Shown here: positions 63,967 through 64,000 of the stretch, piece after piece
How positions within the stretch are numbered: position 1 is the first letter of the stretch
Layout of the letters: the number at the start of each line of letters is the position of its first letter
Source: Spisula solida
Lineage: Eukaryota > Mollusca > Bivalvia > Venerida > Mactridae
Length of the DNA stretch: 64,000 nt
Assembly: GCA_947247005.1 (NCBI GenBank)
Contig: OX365955.1
Coordinates: forward strand, 46,727,822-46,791,821
Direction of reading: 5' to 3'
The notes under the pieces: model-generated
What the model was told of the DNA's origin: nothing
The model's database searches: none
What the model saw: only the letters and a program-made list of their open reading frames with translations
Translations under genes and position numbers: made by a program

Positions 63967-64000
63967 CGCGATAAATTGCAGTACAAAAATCACAATATTG
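63967..64000. repeat. IR-E, left arm only, cut by window end (U6)
   Basis: Begins CGCGATAAATTGCAGTAC; the right arm lies outside the window. Confidence 0.6.

Larger units (their letters stand above)
52671..64000. repeat. Tandem segmental duplication, unit 6 (U6), cut by window end
   Basis: Collinear with U1 up to IR-E, where the window stops. Only unit with a new MITE C insertion. Confidence 0.95.

Overview
The window looks like invertebrate genomic DNA, most likely a mollusc and probably a bivalve. This rests on AT-rich non-coding sequence with GT-AG introns, MITEs, a tRNA-derived SINE, a LINE tail, and short elements that combine a terminal hairpin with a GTCC run of a kind I remember as common in bivalves. 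There are no bacterial genes, operons or CRISPR arrays. The species call is inference.

The whole window is one tandem array of a segmental duplication. Phased on the first base, the units are U1 1-12682, U2 12683-25780, U3 25781-32575, U4 32576-41334, U5 41335-52670 and U6 52671-64000 (cut by the window end). The ancestral unit is about 12.6 kb. U3 and U4 are shortened by different internal deletions of about 5.4 and 3.8 kb, U5 has a smaller satellite, and U2 has an extra 478-bp satellite block.

Each unit carries the same three small coding exons (E1 131 nt, E2 94 nt, E3 77 nt with a stop). They encode an ARM/HEAT-repeat-like C-terminus that resembles, from memory, the C-terminal tail of RIPOR/FAM65 proteins. 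U1 has lost E3, and a perfect (TGCC)89 tract stands in its place. E1+E2 is a 225-nt module with phase-1 splice sites at both ends, so units could in principle be spliced in chain, adding 75 residues each, with E3 as a stop cassette. No upstream body of the gene and no promoter is visible.

The rest of each unit is repeats in fixed order: a CT/GA palindrome; E1; an antisense LINE tail in intron 1; element A (a CTTAGAAT-ended MITE) interrupted by a nested GTCC element; E2; E3; a 258-bp long-TIR MITE (B); an antisense tRNA-derived SINE; a 39-bp minisatellite; a decayed Tc1/mariner-like MITE (C); a GGCCCC-ended MITE (D) with a 75-bp duplication; a long-TIR element (F); a second element A inserted in a 29-bp satellite; the satellite itself; an inverted repeat (IR-E); and a hairpin cluster (G).

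Units are mosaics. U2 matches U3 on its left side and U1 on its right side, and U4 and U5 share an identical minisatellite, as expected from unequal exchange or gene conversion. U6 alone has a fresh copy of MITE C. Mis-assembly of a tandem array is a real alternative for some of these observations, especially the TGCC tract. Nearly all long open frames here are non-coding repeats.
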